From: Symbiodinium sp. CCMP2592
Lineage: Eukaryota > Sar > Dinophyceae > Suessiales > Symbiodiniaceae
Assembly: GCA_905221615.1 (NCBI GenBank)
Contig: CAJNDT010003446.1
Coordinates: forward strand, 1,768,800 to 1,832,799
DNA: 64,000 nucleotides
Direction: 5' to 3'
The notes under the pieces were generated by a model, which did no database searches, was not told where the DNA came from, and was given only the letters and a program-made list of their open reading frames with translations. The translations under genes were made by a program, and so were the position numbers. Positions 62,990 to 64,000 of this stretch are shown in pieces (within the stretch, counting starts at the first letter, position 1; each line of letters starts with the position of its first letter).

Positions 62990-63630
62990 TGCTTGTGTGC
63001 ATACTGACAGAAGGGCAGACATACATGTCTAGCCCAACGCGCACTTACTGCACATCCACTTTGTCTACATCCGTAAGAGTCTGGCCCTGCAGCGAAAGCG
63101 TCGGAACACGAGAACAGAAGCTTCCAGGTTTGGGCCCTTGCGGTTGACTGGGAAATTGCCCACAAGGCACAGCTGCAATGTTGGAGCCAACATAAGCCCA
63201 TTACACTGTTGAGTTCTCACAATAGTTCCTGCCAACAGGGAAGTGACATCAGCAGGAGACCTTCAACGGGTTTGGGCTACTCCAGGTCTTTTCTTTTTTT
63301 CCCTGGTCTACTGCCGCACACCTCCTCCTCTACTCTCTCTGGTTCTTAGTGGGGAAATGGGTTGTGGGGACTATTGGGGATTAAACCATAGGGATCCATT
63401 CCCACATTCCCTAAACCCTAAACCCTATAGATCCCCTTCAAGGATCCCTTCAGCAGACCCTAAATCCTCAAAGGGATCCATTCCCCCATTTCCTACTAGG
63501 CACCAGGGAGTCCTCCTCTGACGTCGCGCCGCGAGGCCTTTGAGACGGCCCAAGGTGTGGGCCTCCAGACAGAGGCCGGCATGGAGCCTCCAGACTCGAG
63601 CCCCGGCATGCACCAGGACTGTTGTATAGT
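62990..63630. other. no gene recognised
   Basis: Frames here are motif-free. 63340-63500 contains repeated GGGATCCATTCCC, CCCTAAACCCTAAACCCTAT and GATCCCTTCA words: a telomere-like core inside a small set of palindromic GGGATCC motifs. One possible WD-like exon piece (DGFVERQILGHEGSAAA) lies just before, at about 62888-62945. Confidence 0.4.
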
Positions 63631-63639
63631 ATGTGCGTA

Positions 63640-63736
63640 TAATTGTGTGTATATATATATATGTAGGAATGTACATATACATACACATATAGCATGAACA
63701 CACACATACATACATATATATATATATATATACACA
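63640..63736. repeat. (TA)n/(CA)n tract
   Basis: TATATATATATG, ACATACACATA and CACACACATACATACATATA microsatellite sequence. Confidence 0.93.
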
Positions 63737-63777
63737 CACACTTGCTGGCTTGGCTCATGCACACATGTACGCATGCG

Positions 63778-63851
63778 CTTAAGGACCCTAAAGTATGGGA
63801 ACTATGGGCATATTCCTTATTCTGGGTGATGCAGGACTAATACCATCAACC
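63778..63851 (+). mobile_element. family C element, copy 4, 5' truncated
   Basis: CTTAAGGACCCTAAAGTATG ... CAGGACTAATACCATCAACC. The interior and right end match copies 1 and 3; the left inverted repeat is missing, replaced by the GCATGCG of the microsatellite flank. Confidence 0.75.
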
Positions 63852-63900
63852 ATATGTGTATATATTTATAATATATATATATATATATGTATAATAACAG

Positions 63901-64000
<100 letters not shown>

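Overview
The window looks like nuclear DNA of a dinoflagellate, probably a suessialean such as Polarella or a symbiodiniacean; I cannot name the species. The evidence: every credible gene lies on the + strand; coding sequence is cut into short exons; most introns I could resolve by reading-frame continuity are GC-AG or GA-AG, with a G after the acceptor; remnants resembling the dinoflagellate spliced leader (SL) are present; TTTAGGG-type telomere-like motifs and long simple repeats are scattered throughout. No bacterial operons, tRNA, rRNA or CRISPR array were seen. Layout: 1.1-8.9 kb holds exons of an EF-hand protein broken up by TA, CTA and poly-C repeats. 9-11.7 kb is gene-poor. 11.7-15.4 kb is a decayed repeat landscape with an SL-like relic. 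16.1-19.1 kb is an intronless gene for a secreted 988-residue protein ending in four Cys/Trp-rich repeats. 21.06-23.37 kb is a five-exon gene for a secreted or membrane protein whose four introns all start GC or GA. 27.5-30.9 kb is an Aurora-like protein kinase domain in 13 exons. 31-37.3 kb carries unassigned exons among short inverted-repeat elements. 39.3-43.7 kb is a gene with a signal peptide and helical-repeat (TPR-like) exons. 44.8-49.3 kb holds weak candidates. 50.2-54.5 kb holds a coiled-coil-like gene. 56.3-62.7 kb is a WD40-repeat gene, and 57.8-59.4 kb is an intronless paralog of the 21-kb gene sitting inside a WD40-gene intron. Two linked observations stand out. First, about ten copies of a roughly 100-bp element with GGGAGTTTCCGAAAA inverted ends are scattered from 31 to 62 kb, many flanked by 4-bp direct repeats. 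One copy (39417-39550), inserted at AGGT, forms exactly the first intron of the 39-kb gene. This is the expected signature of an introner, a transposon that creates introns. Several other short families (a GGTTGTCAAAATT family, a GGTTGATGATACAAATCC family and others) behave similarly, and one lies inside another intron of the same gene. Second, the 57.8-kb gene lacks all four introns of the 21-kb paralog and carries a TGGCTCAAG (SL 3' end) 70 nt before its ATG. That pattern fits a recycled trans-spliced mRNA, here nested inside a host intron. Together the window shows both intron gain and intron loss. All gene models come from reading alone, without transcripts or database searches, and boundaries given as approximate may be wrong.
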